Assembly (NCBI RefSeq): GCF_007859765.1
Contig: NZ_SIHJ01000001.1
Span: 3,885,156-3,949,155, forward strand
Length of the DNA: 64,000 nucleotides
From: Posidoniimonas corsicana
Lineage (GTDB): Bacteria > Planctomycetota > Planctomycetia > Pirellulales > Lacipirellulaceae
Direction: 5' to 3'
The translations under genes and the position numbers were made by a program. Of this stretch, positions 9,769 through 18,756 are shown piece by piece (the first letter of the stretch is position 1; the number at the start of each line of letters is the position of its first letter). Below the pieces are notes generated by a model. It worked only from the letters and a program-made list of their open reading frames with translations, was not told where the DNA came from and ran no database searches.

Positions 9769-10086
9769 GACGTAGCGACTCCGAGTCAATAAAAGAAACC
9801 GGCCCCACGCCCGGCGGCGGGTTGGCTCGCTGGACGGCTCCGGGGTGTTGACGCTGGTCCCGCCACCGCCGCCTGGAGCGGTGACGCGCCCGCCTGGCCG
9901 CCGCTAGCGGGCAGCCGGGAATCCCAGATTGTGACAGGATTCCCGCTGAGATCAAGGGGTGTTTGGGCCGGCCTGCCGCCTGCCAGCTCCAGCAACCTGC
10001 CGCCTGGACCGAAAACAGCGGCCGCGGAGGCTGGCGAAACTCTCCGGCCAGCGGTCGGTTTATGCCAACCGCCGGTGGAAAAACTG
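9769..10086. other. Gap between prs and rplY, 318 bases
   Basis: No protein-coding frame with a plausible start was found. The stretch is rich in CCGCC/GGCGG words with several small potential hairpins. It must hold the 3' end of the prs transcript and possibly a promoter for rplY, but I could not identify either with confidence. Confidence 0.5.
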
Positions 10087-11034
10087 TCAGCGGAACAGCT
10101 TGCTGATCGACTCGTTGCGGTGGATCGCCTTGATCGCTCCGCCCAGCAGGGGGGCCACGCTGAGGATCTTGGTCTGGGGCAGCTTCTGATCGTCCCGCAG
10201 AGGGATCGAGTTGGTGCACACCAGGCTGGTCAGGTCCGCCTCGCGGAGGTTGTCCATCGCCGAACCACAAAGAACCGCGTGCGAGGTCGCGACGTGGATC
10301 TCCTTGACGCCGTGGTCGTGCAGCACCCGGGCGGCGCCCTTGATCGAGCCCGCGGTGCTGATCATGTCGTCGAACATCAGGGCGACCTTCCCGTCGATCG
10401 GCCCCCCCAGGATGTTCGCCTGCACCGTCTTTGTGGCGCTAACCCGCCGCTTGTCGATGATTGCGACCGTGCCCCCCAGTCGCTTGGCGTGGCCGAGCGC
10501 CCGCTTGATGCTCCCCTCGTCGGGGCTGACGATCACCACGTCGTCCAGCGCGATGCCGCTGTCGTGCAGGAAGTAGTCGTTCAGGACCGGCGCCCCGTAC
10601 AGGTGGTCGACCGGCACGTCGAAGAAGCCCTGGATCTGCGGGGCGTGCAGGTCCATCGTCAGCACGCGGTCGGCGCCGGCGCGGGTGATCATGTTGGCCA
10701 CCAGCTTGGCGGTGATCGGCACCCGGCCTTCGTCCTTGCGGTCCTGCCGAGCGTAGCCGAAGTAGGGGATGACCGCCGTGATCCGTTCCGCACTGGCCCG
10801 CAGGCAGCTGTCGATCATCACGAGCAGCTCCATGAGGCTCTCGTTGACCGGCGGGCAGGTGGGCTGGATGAGGAACACGTCCCGCCCACGGACGTCCTCG
10901 TCCACTTTGCACGCGATCTCGCCGTCGGGGAAATTGCCGAGCGAGATCTTCCCCAGGGGCACGCCCAGGTGATCGGCAATTTCTCGGCTTAGCGCAGGGT
11001 TCGCGCGGCCGCTCAGGAGCTTCAGGTCGTGCAT
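10087..11034 (-). CDS. prs: Ribose-phosphate pyrophosphokinase
   Basis: 315 residues. It makes PRPP from ribose 5-phosphate and ATP for nucleotide, histidine and tryptophan synthesis. Visible family signatures are SGRANPALSREIADHLGVPLGKISLGNFPDGEI at the N terminus, the ATP-binding VIPYFGYARQDRK, the metal-binding VLTMDLHAPQIQGFF, and the PRPP loop VALMFDDMISTAGSI. Length is normal for the family. It heads the minus-strand housekeeping cluster. Confidence 0.97.
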   Translation of the reverse strand: MHDLKLLSGRANPALSREIADHLGVPLGKISLGNFPDGEIACKVDEDVRGRDVFLIQPTCPPVNESLMELLVMIDSCLRASAERITAVIPYFGYARQDRKDEGRVPITAKLVANMITRAGADRVLTMDLHAPQIQGFFDVPVDHLYGAPVLNDYFLHDSGIALDDVVIVSPDEGSIKRALGHAKRLGGTVAIIDKRRVSATKTVQANILGGPIDGKVALMFDDMISTAGSIKGAARVLHDHGVKEIHVATSHAVLCGSAMDNLREADLTSLVCTNSIPLRDDQKLPQTKILSVAPLLGGAIKAIHRNESISKLFR

Positions 11035-11341
11035 GGGGTGGGAGTATGTGTAGCTTTGGTGAAGCGGGGCCCAGCATCATTGCAAGATTCGGAGCAATGT
11101 TCCAGTGGCGGCGGAGCGACCCCGCCGGCCTTCCGAAGGGCCCGCTAGCACGCCGACGAGAGCCCCTCCATTGGCGGGTGGGGACCGTTTGCAGCAGGCA
11201 AAACCGGCATGGTTGATTAAGCCCGCGAGACCCGCGCGTCCGATACCTGGAGCTGGCGACCACCGCCCAAGACGCCCGCCGCGGCCCCGCACCACGCGGG
11301 GCGCACCCCGGGACGATCGTACCGCCCAAGGAGGAACCACC
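11035..11341. other. Divergent gap between prs and lpxA, 307 bases
   Basis: The start sites of prs (minus) and lpxA (plus) face away from each other here, so promoters for both must lie in this stretch. TTGATT at 11213 could be part of one, but no well-spaced -10 hexamer follows. No coding sequence is supported. Confidence 0.5.
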
Positions 11342-12211
11342 GTGGCCCACGACCCATTGGCCCGAATCAGCCGCCAAGCCCACGTCGGCGTGGGAGTTTC
11401 GATTGGACCGTTCTGCGTTATCGAGCCGGGCGCCAGCATCGGCGACCGCTGCCAGATCGCGGCCCACGTGACCATCAAATCGGGCGTGACCCTGGGGTCG
11501 GACAACGTGGTGGAGGAGGGGGCCGTGCTGGGGGGCCGTCCCCAGCACCTCAACCGGATCGAGAACCCGGGCCCGGTCGTGATCGGCGACCGCAACGTGC
11601 TCCGCGAGCACGTCACGATCCACCAGGCGATGCACGCCGACGGCGAGACCCGCATCGGCAGCGAGTGCCTGCTGATGGTCGGCGCCCACGTCGCGCACGA
11701 CTGCCTGATCGGCGACAACGTCGTGCTGACCAACAACGTGCTGCTGGCCGGCCACGTGCAGGTCGGCGACCGGGCGTACCTGGGCGGCGGCTCGGCCGTG
11801 CACCAGTTCTGCCGTGTGGGCCGCATCGCGATGGTCGGCGGGCTGGCGCGGGTAGCTCAGGACGTCCCTCCGTTCGTGATGATCGACGGCGACAGCTCGC
11901 TCTTGGTTGGGCTCAACCGCATCGGCTTGAAGCGGGCGGGCGTTTCGCCGGAGGAGGTCAAGCGGATCAAAGAGGCCTACCGGCTGTACTACCGCAGCGG
12001 CCTCGGCTTCGACGAACGCACCGAGCTGCTCGGCGAGCGGTTCCGCACCGGCGCGGCGGCCGAGTTCGGCGACTTCTTCCGTGGCGGTTCGCGGGGCTTT
12101 GTCCGCGAGCGTCGGGCCCCCGCCAGTGTGGCGATCCGGCCCATCCACGACGCCGTTGCCGAGCGCCAGACGCCCGACGAGGTCGCCCCGGCCATCAAGC
12201 GGGCCGGCTAG
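11342..12211 (+). CDS. lpxA: Acyl-ACP--UDP-N-acetylglucosamine O-acyltransferase
   Basis: 289 residues from a GTG start chosen because AAGGAGGA stands six bases before it; the frame is open further upstream but has no signal. The protein is a left-handed parallel beta-helix of hexapeptide repeats (AHVTIKSGVTLGSDNVVEEGAVLGGRPQHL). The catalytic histidine in VGAHVAHDC is residue 119. The C-terminal helical domain begins near GLNRIGLKRAGVSPEEVKRIKEAYRLYY. It performs the first step of lipid A synthesis, so the organism should make an outer-membrane lipopolysaccharide. The last 40 residues (RGFVRERRAPASVAIRPIHDA) go beyond the usual end. Confidence 0.93.
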   Translation: MAHDPLARISRQAHVGVGVSIGPFCVIEPGASIGDRCQIAAHVTIKSGVTLGSDNVVEEGAVLGGRPQHLNRIENPGPVVIGDRNVLREHVTIHQAMHADGETRIGSECLLMVGAHVAHDCLIGDNVVLTNNVLLAGHVQVGDRAYLGGGSAVHQFCRVGRIAMVGGLARVAQDVPPFVMIDGDSSLLVGLNRIGLKRAGVSPEEVKRIKEAYRLYYRSGLGFDERTELLGERFRTGAAAEFGDFFRGGSRGFVRERRAPASVAIRPIHDAVAERQTPDEVAPAIKRAG

Positions 12212-12340
12212 ACCGACCCTGGGCCTGCCCTGCGGCCGCGAACTTGCGGCGCTTCAAGGGGTCCCTGCTGGGGCGTACACTAGCACGCCGAGCGCCGGCC
12301 GCCGCCGCGGCTGCGCAGCCAGCTCCCACCAGGCCCACCG

Positions 12341-13582
12341 ATGACCGACGACAACCAACCCAGCAGCTACGAGCCGACCAGCGATTTCAAGATCCAGGTG
12401 GCGCAGCGCGTCACGCGCCTGCCGCCCTACCTGTTCGGCCGCATCAACAAGCGCATCCACGAGAAGCGCACCGCCGGCGACGACGTCATCGAGCTGGGCA
12501 TGGGCAACCCGACCGACCCGCCCGAGAGCCTGGTCATCGACAAGCTGACCGAGGCCGCCCGCGACCCCCGCAACCACCGCTACAGCAAGTCCAACGGCAT
12601 CGCCAACCTCCGCAAGGAGGTCGGCGCCAAGTACTTCAAGAAGTACGGCGTGCGGCTCGACACCGACGAGGAGGTGATCGTCTGCCTGGGGTCCAAGGAG
12701 GGCTTCAGCCACATGTGCCTGGCGATGATGGGCCCCGGGGACACCGCGCTGGTGCCCGCCCCGTACTTCCCGATACACGTGTACGCCATCGCGCTGGCCA
12801 GCGGCAACGTGATCACGCTCGACGTGACCGACAACGAGCGGTTCCTCAAGAACATCGCCTACACCTGCGAGACGCTCTACCCCAAGCCCAAGCTGCTCTG
12901 CCTGTGCTACCCCCACAACCCGTCGAGCGTGGTGGTCGAACAGGGCTTCTACGACGAGGTGGTCAAGCTCGCCAAGAAGTACGGCTTCATGGTGATCAGC
13001 GACTTCGCGTACGCCGACGTGGCCTTCGACGGCTACAAGCCGCCCAGCTTCCTGGCCTCGCCCGGCGCGGCCGAGGTGGGCGTCGAGTTCACGACCATGA
13101 GCAAGGGCTACAACATGGCCGGCTGGCGGGTCGGCTTCTGCGCCGGCAACCGCGAGATGATCAAGGCGCTGGCCACCATCAAGGGCTACTACGACTACGG
13201 CATGTTCCAGGCGATCCAGGTCGCGGCGATCATGGCCCTCCGCCACACCGACGCCGCGGTCGAGGCCCAGAGCGTCATCTACCAGTCACGCCGCGATGCG
13301 CTGTGCGGCGGCCTGGTGCGGCTCGGCTGGGAGGACGCCCGGCCCAAGGCCGGCATGTTCGTCTGGCAGCCGATCCCCGAGCCCTGGCGCAGCCGCATGA
13401 GCACCATGGACTTCGCCATGATGCTGCTCGAGGAAGGCAACGTCGCGGTCAGCCCGGGCAGCGGCTTCGGCCCCGCCGGCGAGGGCTACCTGCGGATGAG
13501 CCTGGTGGAGAACGAGGAACGCCTCCGCCAGGCCGTGCGGCAGATCAAGGCCTGCCTGAAGGAAGCCGAATCGCGGTATTGA
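12341..13582 (+). CDS. alaC: Class I/II pyridoxal-phosphate aminotransferase, AlaC-like
   Basis: 413 residues. It resembles the glutamate-pyruvate aminotransferase AlaC closely along its length: [32 protein letters not shown], the PLP lysine at residue 255 in [16 protein letters not shown], and [28 protein letters not shown]. The likely reaction is alanine synthesis from pyruvate and glutamate; related LL-diaminopimelate aminotransferases have the same fold, so the substrate is moderately certain. The gene follows lpxA by 129 bases. Directly after its stop begins a GTGGTTAGTGG-type repeat. Confidence 0.88.
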   Translation: MTDDNQPSSYEPTSDFKIQVAQRVTRLPPYLFGRINKRIHEKRTAGDDVIELGMGNPTDPPESLVIDKLTEAARDPRNHRYSKSNGIANLRKEVGAKYFKKYGVRLDTDEEVIVCLGSKEGFSHMCLAMMGPGDTALVPAPYFPIHVYAIALASGNVITLDVTDNERFLKNIAYTCETLYPKPKLLCLCYPHNPSSVVVEQGFYDEVVKLAKKYGFMVISDFAYADVAFDGYKPPSFLASPGAAEVGVEFTTMSKGYNMAGWRVGFCAGNREMIKALATIKGYYDYGMFQAIQVAAIMALRHTDAAVEAQSVIYQSRRDALCGGLVRLGWEDARPKAGMFVWQPIPEPWRSRMSTMDFAMMLLEEGNVAVSPGSGFGPAGEGYLRMSLVENEERLRQAVRQIKACLKEAESRY

Positions 13583-14239
13583 GTTAGTGGTTAGTGGTTG
13601 GTGCGGAGCGGCACGCTATTCTTTTCCGCTCCCCTTCGGCGCGAGAGGCTAGACGAGGGGCCCAGACAAAAGTGGAGCTCTGCTCCATCCTCCCCCTCGC
13701 TTTGTCCAAAAACACGCGCGGAGCGGACAAAACTCTCCGCGCAGCTCCGCCCTGCATCTCGCCCAAGCCTTTCTGCGGTATAGGTTTGCAGCGAATCCCG
13801 TGAGTTGACCGGCGGGGGTTTTGTCCCCTCGTGCTCACCACAAAGGACAAAGCCCGTACCACCGCCAGCACCATGTGGTCTGACATGTGGCCTTTGGCAA
13901 CCCCTCATTAGATATCGCTGCGTGGCCGGTTTCTACCAAGAACGCTGAAGTTGGACGCGATGCCTAGTTTACGGGACTTCAACCACGCGCGCTACTGCGG
14001 GCATTCAATACTCCGTTTGCGCTACCCCGCCGCCGAAGCCCGCCAACCAAACCGCCATCGCGCAAATCGATTCTGCAAATGCGTCTGGTCCTTGGCATCT
14101 ACGTGCGGGTAGGACATCCTCGACCCATGGAGCTGCGTCACGGCACGCAGCTTGACTGGCCGGAGGCGGACCCAGATCGGGCTCGTTGCCGGCGCTTTTC
14201 GCTGCTTCTTCACTCTGCATCTGTGAGGCTACTCGTCTA
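13583..14239. repeat. Intergenic repeat region with GTTAGTGG and GACAAAA words
   Basis: 657 bases with no supported gene. Immediately after the alaC stop (13580-13602) is GTTAGTGGTTAGTGGTTGGT. Bases 13660-13855 then hold words related to GACTTTTGTCC in both orientations (near 13665, 13701, 13725, 13820 and 13845) and a GCGGTATAGGTTTGCAGCGA stretch. The same order of words occurs in inverse orientation at 49200-49465. Separately, 14131-14152 is a perfect 8-bp hairpin (AGCTGCGT, 6-base loop, ACGCAGCT) in the leader of the next gene; it is not followed by a T run. Confidence 0.6.
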
Positions 14240-14947
14240 ATGAAGATCACCTGGACCCGCGTTTCTGCGCTGGCGTGCGCCGCCGCGATGGTCGCCTCAT
14301 CGGCGACGGCGGCCACTGTCTACGTTGACGCAACCGATGGCGCCGGCGGCAACACCGCCGTGGCCCCATCCGCCGGCGGCGGCGTTTTCACTCCGCTGGC
14401 GGCGCAGGGACCGGCAGGCGACGGCCTGTGGGACGTGCGCGCTTTCTCGAACAACGCAACCATCTATCAGAACGCCGGCACCAGCGGCTCGCCCGACGAT
14501 GCGCAGCGGCTAGTGACCTCGGCAACCGTGCCGGCGGGCACGTACGACGTGTTCGCCTACTTCTGGAGCGACAGCAGCAACACCTGGCGGATGGGCGCGT
14601 CGCTAGTTGACGAGGCCGGCGACCTGCCGGTGTACGACCCTGCGAGCCCGGGCGTTGTCCAGTTCTACGACGGCGTTGACGCTACCGTGCTGAGCTCGAG
14701 CCTGGCGAGCAATCCATTCACGTCGGACGTGATGGTGGGCGAGGGCAACCGACGGCTGTACGAGGTTCCGCTCGGGCAGGTCACCGGGACGGAGATCGCC
14801 GTTTACATCGACGACGAACCAAACCAGGCGGATCAGGCCCAACGCACCTGGTACGACGGCATCGGCTATCGCGCCGTTCCCGAGCCGGCTTCGCTAGCGC
14901 TTATGTGTTTGTCAGCGTTCGCAGCAGCCGCCCGACGCCGGGGTTAG
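14240..14947 (+). CDS. Secreted PEP-CTERM protein of unknown function
   Basis: 235 residues from ATG 14240, preceded by GAGG at 14225; a TTG further upstream is less likely because the signal peptide (MKITWTRVSALACAAAMVASSATAA) begins here. The body is a beta-rich domain (ATVYVDATDGAGGNTAVAPSAGGGVF, YDVFAYFWSDSSNTWRMGASLV, TWYDGIGYRAV) with no enzyme signature that I recognise. It ends VPEPASLALMCLSAFAAAARRRG, a textbook PEP-CTERM exosortase signal. A strong terminator follows. Confidence 0.88.
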   Translation: MKITWTRVSALACAAAMVASSATAATVYVDATDGAGGNTAVAPSAGGGVFTPLAAQGPAGDGLWDVRAFSNNATIYQNAGTSGSPDDAQRLVTSATVPAGTYDVFAYFWSDSSNTWRMGASLVDEAGDLPVYDPASPGVVQFYDGVDATVLSSSLASNPFTSDVMVGEGNRRLYEVPLGQVTGTEIAVYIDDEPNQADQAQRTWYDGIGYRAVPEPASLALMCLSAFAAAARRRG

Positions 14948-14974
14948 CGACGGGCGCGCCAGACTGAGTGGAAC

Positions 14975-15008
14975 CAAGCGGGCGGCCCCAAGCGGGCCGC
15001 CCGCTTCT
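14975..15008 (+). terminator. Intrinsic terminator after the PEP-CTERM gene
   Basis: A perfect 13-bp stem, AAGCGGGCGGCCC (14975-14987) with GGGCCGCCCGCTT (14993-15005), closes a five-base loop and is followed by a short TC-rich tail. The T run is weak, but the hairpin is very stable and stands 27 bases after a stop codon. Confidence 0.65.
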
Positions 15009-15050
15009 CGTTGACGCGTCGCGGCCTGGCTGGCGCCATCGGGCGCCGCC

Positions 15051-15587
15051 CTAGTGGTAGAAAAACACCACGTCCAGGTGCGCGCTGCGGGCCGCTTCGA
15101 GCCAGTCGATGAACTCGTCCAGCAGGTCCTCCAGGTCCTCGTCGAGGACCTTGTCGCGGCGTTTGCGGGCGGCCTTGAGAGCGGCGTCGAGCTCGCTGCG
15201 TTTGAGGTGGCCGATGGCGGGGAAGTCATCGTTCTCGGGCAGGGCGATCGGGGGGCCGGTCTGGGTCAGCAGGTCCTCCAGCCCGCAGTCCTCGACAGCG
15301 GCCCAGCGGACGCCGCCCCAGACGTCGGGCAGGATGGTCTCGCCGGCGTGGTTGCACAGCGCCTGCAGGGCGTAGCCGTACTGGTGGGCGTCGTCGGGCT
15401 GGGTGGGCTCGCCCATGACCAGGTGCCGGAGCGCCTGGGCGACCGACAGCTCGTCGTCGTCGGGCTCGTAATCGAATGCCTCCGGGTCGGCCTCCATCAC
15501 CTGCTGCACAACCGACTCGTCGCCGCAGCCGACCATCCGGGTCAGCTGGTCGGCGTCGACAACACACGCGGACAGGGCGTAGCTCAT
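15051..15587 (-). CDS. Uncharacterised protein, DUF7691-like
   Basis: 178 residues from the ATG at 15587 (MSYALSACVVDADQLTRMVGCGDE), chosen because the N terminus MSY..L....VD...L..+.GSGD is typical of a soluble bacterial family of unknown function that I believe is DUF7691. A GGAG stands about eleven bases upstream. The rest is acidic and helical; Trp/Gly words (GYALQALCNHAGETILPDVWGGVRW) suggest a compact domain, and the protein ends LEAARSAHLDVVFFYH. No catalytic residues are evident and no neighbour suggests a function. Confidence 0.7.
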   Translation of the reverse strand: MSYALSACVVDADQLTRMVGCGDESVVQQVMEADPEAFDYEPDDDELSVAQALRHLVMGEPTQPDDAHQYGYALQALCNHAGETILPDVWGGVRWAAVEDCGLEDLLTQTGPPIALPENDDFPAIGHLKRSELDAALKAARKRRDKVLDEDLEDLLDEFIDWLEAARSAHLDVVFFYH

Positions 15588-15722
15588 CGCAACAAACAAC
15601 TCCACAGGTCGGGCGTGGATCGGGCCGGCGGCGTCCCCCGCTGCGCGGCGTTCCTGGACCGCTGAATATTGTCGACCACGGCGCCGCACCGCAATAGCTT
15701 TCTCGCCAAACCGGTCGGCCGG

Positions 15723-17117
15723 CTACGGGGCGGCGTCCACGCCCAGCTGGTCAAGCTTCCGGCGGAGGGTGGTGCGGTGCAGGCCGAGGGCCCGCGCCGC
15801 CGGGGCGCACTGGCGGCCGTGCAGGTCGAACGCGGCCTTGAGCAGCGGCGGCTCGACCTGCTCCAGGTAGCGGTTGTAGACGTCCCCCGCCGCGGTGGGG
15901 TCCGCCATCAGGGCCCGGGCCCGGGCGGCCAGGGCCGAGTCGAGCCCGCCGGGCGCGTCCGACCCGGCCACCGGCGCCCCGCCGGCCGCGGGGAGGTGCT
16001 CCGGATAGATGTCGCCTGAGTGCGAAACAACCAGCGCGTGGTCGATCGCGTTGCGGAGCTCGCGGACGTTGCCCGGCCACTCACGCGACTCCAGCTCGGC
16101 GACCGCCTCGGAGGAGAGGGTCGACTCCGGCCGGCGGCTGTGCACGAAGCTGCTAGCCAACAGCGCGATGTCCTCGCGGCGGCTGCGGAGCGGCGGCAGC
16201 TCGATCTCGTAGGCGCACAGCCGGTAGTACAGGTCCAGCCGGAACTCCCCCTCGGCGGCCATCGCCCGCAGGTCGCGGTGCGTGGCGGCGATGGTGCGGA
16301 AGCGCGTCGGTACGGGCTGGTCGGCGCCGACCGGCAGCACCTCGTTCTGGTCGAGCGCGCGGAGCAGCTTGGCCTGGATCGATAGCGGGATCTCGCCCAC
16401 CTCGTCGAGGAACAGCGTGCCGCCGTCCGCCTGGGCGAGCAGGCCCTTGCGGGTGCGTTGCGCGCCGGTGAACGCGCCCTCGGTGTGGCCGAACAGCTCG
16501 GCCTCGGCCACGGTCGGGCTCAGCGCCGCGACGTTCACCGCCACGAAGGGCGCGTCGGGCCGGGGGCCGCTGTGGTGGATCGCGTGGGCGGCGACCTCCT
16601 TGCCGACGCCGGTCTCGCCGCGCAGCAGCACCGGCGCGTCGGCGTGCGCGGCGAGCGCGATCTTGTGGAACACGGCCTGCATGCCGGCCGACTGGCCCAT
16701 CATCCCCAGCGCGGCTTCCCCGTCGGCGGCCTGGTCGCCGGCGTCGGCCCGGACCGGCGCCGGCCGCAGCGCCCGCTCGATCACCGACCGGATCTGCGCC
16801 AGGTCGAACGGCTTGAGCACGTACTCGAACGCGCCCTGGCTGACGGCGCGGACCGCGGTCTGCAGGTCGCCAAACGCGGTGATCACGACGATCGGCGCGT
16901 CGCCCACGAGGTCGCGGAACGGGCGCATGGCGGTCAGCCCGTCCATGCCGGGCAGGCGGACGTCCAGGATGATCAGGTCCGGCGGGTCGGCGGCCGCGGC
17001 GTCGAGGCCCTGCTCGACCGAGCCGGCGGTCGTGACCCGGTGGCCCATCCCTTCTCCCAGCCGGGCGATGCCCCAGCAGATGGAGGATTCGTCGTCAACG
17101 ACGAGCAGCTTTGCCAT
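15723..17117 (-). CDS. Sigma54-dependent NtrC-family response regulator
   Basis: 464 residues in the classic three-part order: a receiver domain with phospho-acceptor D52 (LIILDVRLPG) and K102 (EYVLKPFD); an AAA+ domain with Walker A GETGVGKE (168-174), the sigma54-contact loop GAFTGA (214-219) and LDEVGEIPLSIQAKLLRALD; and a Fis-type helix-turn-helix at the C terminus (APAARALGLHRTTLRRKLDQLG). It activates sigma54 promoters after phosphorylation. It lies 8 bases downstream of its partner kinase in one operon. A candidate sigma54 promoter lies divergently upstream of the pair. Confidence 0.95.
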   Translation of the reverse strand: MAKLLVVDDESSICWGIARLGEGMGHRVTTAGSVEQGLDAAAADPPDLIILDVRLPGMDGLTAMRPFRDLVGDAPIVVITAFGDLQTAVRAVSQGAFEYVLKPFDLAQIRSVIERALRPAPVRADAGDQAADGEAALGMMGQSAGMQAVFHKIALAAHADAPVLLRGETGVGKEVAAHAIHHSGPRPDAPFVAVNVAALSPTVAEAELFGHTEGAFTGAQRTRKGLLAQADGGTLFLDEVGEIPLSIQAKLLRALDQNEVLPVGADQPVPTRFRTIAATHRDLRAMAAEGEFRLDLYYRLCAYEIELPPLRSRREDIALLASSFVHSRRPESTLSSEAVAELESREWPGNVRELRNAIDHALVVSHSGDIYPEHLPAAGGAPVAGSDAPGGLDSALAARARALMADPTAAGDVYNRYLEQVEPPLLKAAFDLHGRQCAPAARALGLHRTTLRRKLDQLGVDAAP

Positions 17118-17125
17118 GGCGTTCT

Positions 17126-18508
17126 CTAAGTCGCAAGTGGGAGGGAGAGCTCGAAGCAGGTGCGGTCGGCGTCGCGGCGCCAGGTGAGGCTGCCGCCGTG
17201 CCGCCGGGTCGCTTGCTGGCTGAGGGCGAGGCCGAGCCCCACGCCTTCTGGCTTGCTGGTCACAAACGGGTCGAAGATCGCGGCGGCGACATCGGCGTCT
17301 GGGCCGGCGCCGCTGTCGGCCACGCGGAGCCGCCAGTGGGAGTCGGTCGCGTCCGACTCAACCGACACCACGCCCGCCGGGCCGCCCGCCGCCGCGTGCG
17401 CGGCGGCGGCCTCCAGGGCGTTCTGCAACAGGTTGATCACCACCTGGGTGATCGCCTCGCGGTCCAACACCAGTGTTACCTGGGGCACCCCGGGAGTCCA
17501 CTCGAAGCGGGTCGCGGCGTGGTCGGCCGCGGGCGTGACCAGCGGCAGCGCGGCGGCCACCAGCTCGTCGGGCGCAACCCGCTCTTCGCGGGCCTCCGAA
17601 TCGTCGGCGCCCAGCTTCAGGTAGCGTTGCAGCTGGCTCTCGATCAGGCGGAGCTGCCGCCGCGCGACGGTAATCGACTCGTCGGCGCCGGCGCCGCAGG
17701 CCTCGGCGTGCAGGTCGATCGCCATGCGGCAGCCGGTCGCGGCGTTGCGCATCTCGTGGGCCAGACCGGCGCCGAGCGCGGCGAGCGTCTTGGCCCGCTC
17801 GGCGCCGCGGACCTGCTGCTCGTAGACCCCCAGCCGCTCGGCCGTGCGGTTGATGGCGGCGCACAGATCGGCCAGCTCGTCGTCGCGGGGCGGGTTGGCC
17901 AGCGGGGTGTAGTCGCCCTCGGCCAGGCGGCCGACCTCGCCGCCGAGCCGCGCGGTGGTGCGGCCGATCCGCCGGGCGATCACGCTGACCGCCAGCACCA
18001 CCGCCGCCAGCGACAGCCCGCCCACCACCAGCGGCGGCGCAACCGCCGCCCACAGCGAACGCCGGTAGTCCGCCTGCGGGAACAGCACGTGCAGCACCTC
18101 GTCTGAGGGGCGGCCCGCGCGGGCCGGCATCCGCAGCGCCGCGTGCAGGTACCTCGTGCCGTTGACCTCCGCCACGCGGCGGAGGGTGATCTGTTCGGGC
18201 GAGGCCACGAGCGCGTCGACCGGCATGGCGGCGGGCGCCTCGGACAGGCTGGTCGCCCGGGGCCGCCCGTCGGGCGGCGTGAGCACGAACTGGGCGCCGG
18301 TGAGGTCGCTCATCTGCCGCAGCACCGTGGGCGTGAGCGGGAAACTCGACCGCGACAGCACATCCGCCACACCCCGCAGGCGGGCAACCGCCCCGTCGCG
18401 GGCGGCGGTGTACGCGATCCACGCGTTCGCGCCGCCGATCACCACGACGCTCGCCACCGACGCCGCCAGCACGGGCAGCAGGATCTGGTTTCTCAGGGGC
18501 CAACGCAT
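17126..18508 (-). CDS. Membrane-bound sensor histidine kinase
   Basis: 460 residues from the ATG at 18508 (MRWPLRNQILLPVLAASVAS). Two transmembrane helices (about 9-33 and 157-177) bracket a periplasmic sensor domain of some 120 residues. A HAMP linker follows (RRIGRTTARLGGEVGRLAEGDYTPLANPPRDDELADLCAAIN). The phospho-acceptor is H251 in AGLAHEMRNAATG, and the ATPase domain shows QVVINLLQNALEAA, VADSGAGPD and GVGLGLALSQQ. It is the kinase for the NtrC-type regulator downstream. The signal it senses is unknown. Confidence 0.93.
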   Translation of the reverse strand: MRWPLRNQILLPVLAASVASVVVIGGANAWIAYTAARDGAVARLRGVADVLSRSSFPLTPTVLRQMSDLTGAQFVLTPPDGRPRATSLSEAPAAMPVDALVASPEQITLRRVAEVNGTRYLHAALRMPARAGRPSDEVLHVLFPQADYRRSLWAAVAPPLVVGGLSLAAVVLAVSVIARRIGRTTARLGGEVGRLAEGDYTPLANPPRDDELADLCAAINRTAERLGVYEQQVRGAERAKTLAALGAGLAHEMRNAATGCRMAIDLHAEACGAGADESITVARRQLRLIESQLQRYLKLGADDSEAREERVAPDELVAAALPLVTPAADHAATRFEWTPGVPQVTLVLDREAITQVVINLLQNALEAAAAHAAAGGPAGVVSVESDATDSHWRLRVADSGAGPDADVAAAIFDPFVTSKPEGVGLGLALSQQATRRHGGSLTWRRDADRTCFELSLPLAT

Positions 18509-18550
18509 CAATGCGATCTTACCCGCTGCCGGGTGGGGGCGCCGGGGCCT

Positions 18551-18587
18551 GTCGCGCCCAGCGACCGTGTGTCGCCCCGCGCGACAC
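18551..18587. promoter_or_regulatory. Tandem palindromes, candidate enhancer sites for the NtrC-type regulator
   Basis: Two copies of GTCGC-N5-GCGAC stand at 18551-18565 and 18571-18585; the second extends to GTGTCGC/GCGACAC. Their centres are 20 bp apart, close to two helical turns, which suits side-by-side binding of dimers. They lie just upstream of the kinase/regulator operon and about 120-160 bp upstream of the candidate sigma54 promoter on the other side, the usual distance for enhancers. A looser third copy with a nine-base spacer is at 18606-18624. Confidence 0.55.
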
Positions 18588-18696
18588 CTGAGCGGCGTGA
18601 GCGGCGTCGCCGCCCCCGTGCGACGCTGACTGGCAGAGTGGAATCGCTCGGGGTTGCCGTGCACCACCTGGAAACGCGGGTTGGAGCGACTAGATT

Positions 18697-18711
18697 GGGC
18701 ACGCGGATTGC
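18697..18711 (+). promoter_or_regulatory. Candidate sigma54 (-24/-12) promoter of the DUF1559 gene
   Basis: GGGCAC-GCGGA-TTGC matches the sigma54 consensus TGGCAC-N5-TTGC at all but the first base, with the invariant GG and GC exactly ten bases apart (698-699 and 710-711). Transcription would begin near 18722, about 35 bases before the gene start at 18757. The neighbouring operon encodes a sigma54 activator. Confidence 0.55.
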
Positions 18712-18756
18712 CCTACTTGTCGCCCTCCCCTTTCCCCCCTTCCGACGGAGCCCGCC

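Noticed and set aside
13584-13908. Two overlapping minus-strand frames and two plus-strand frames of 60-105 codons after alaC
   Set aside because: They are not convincing proteins, overlap each other, and fall in the GACAAAA repeat region.
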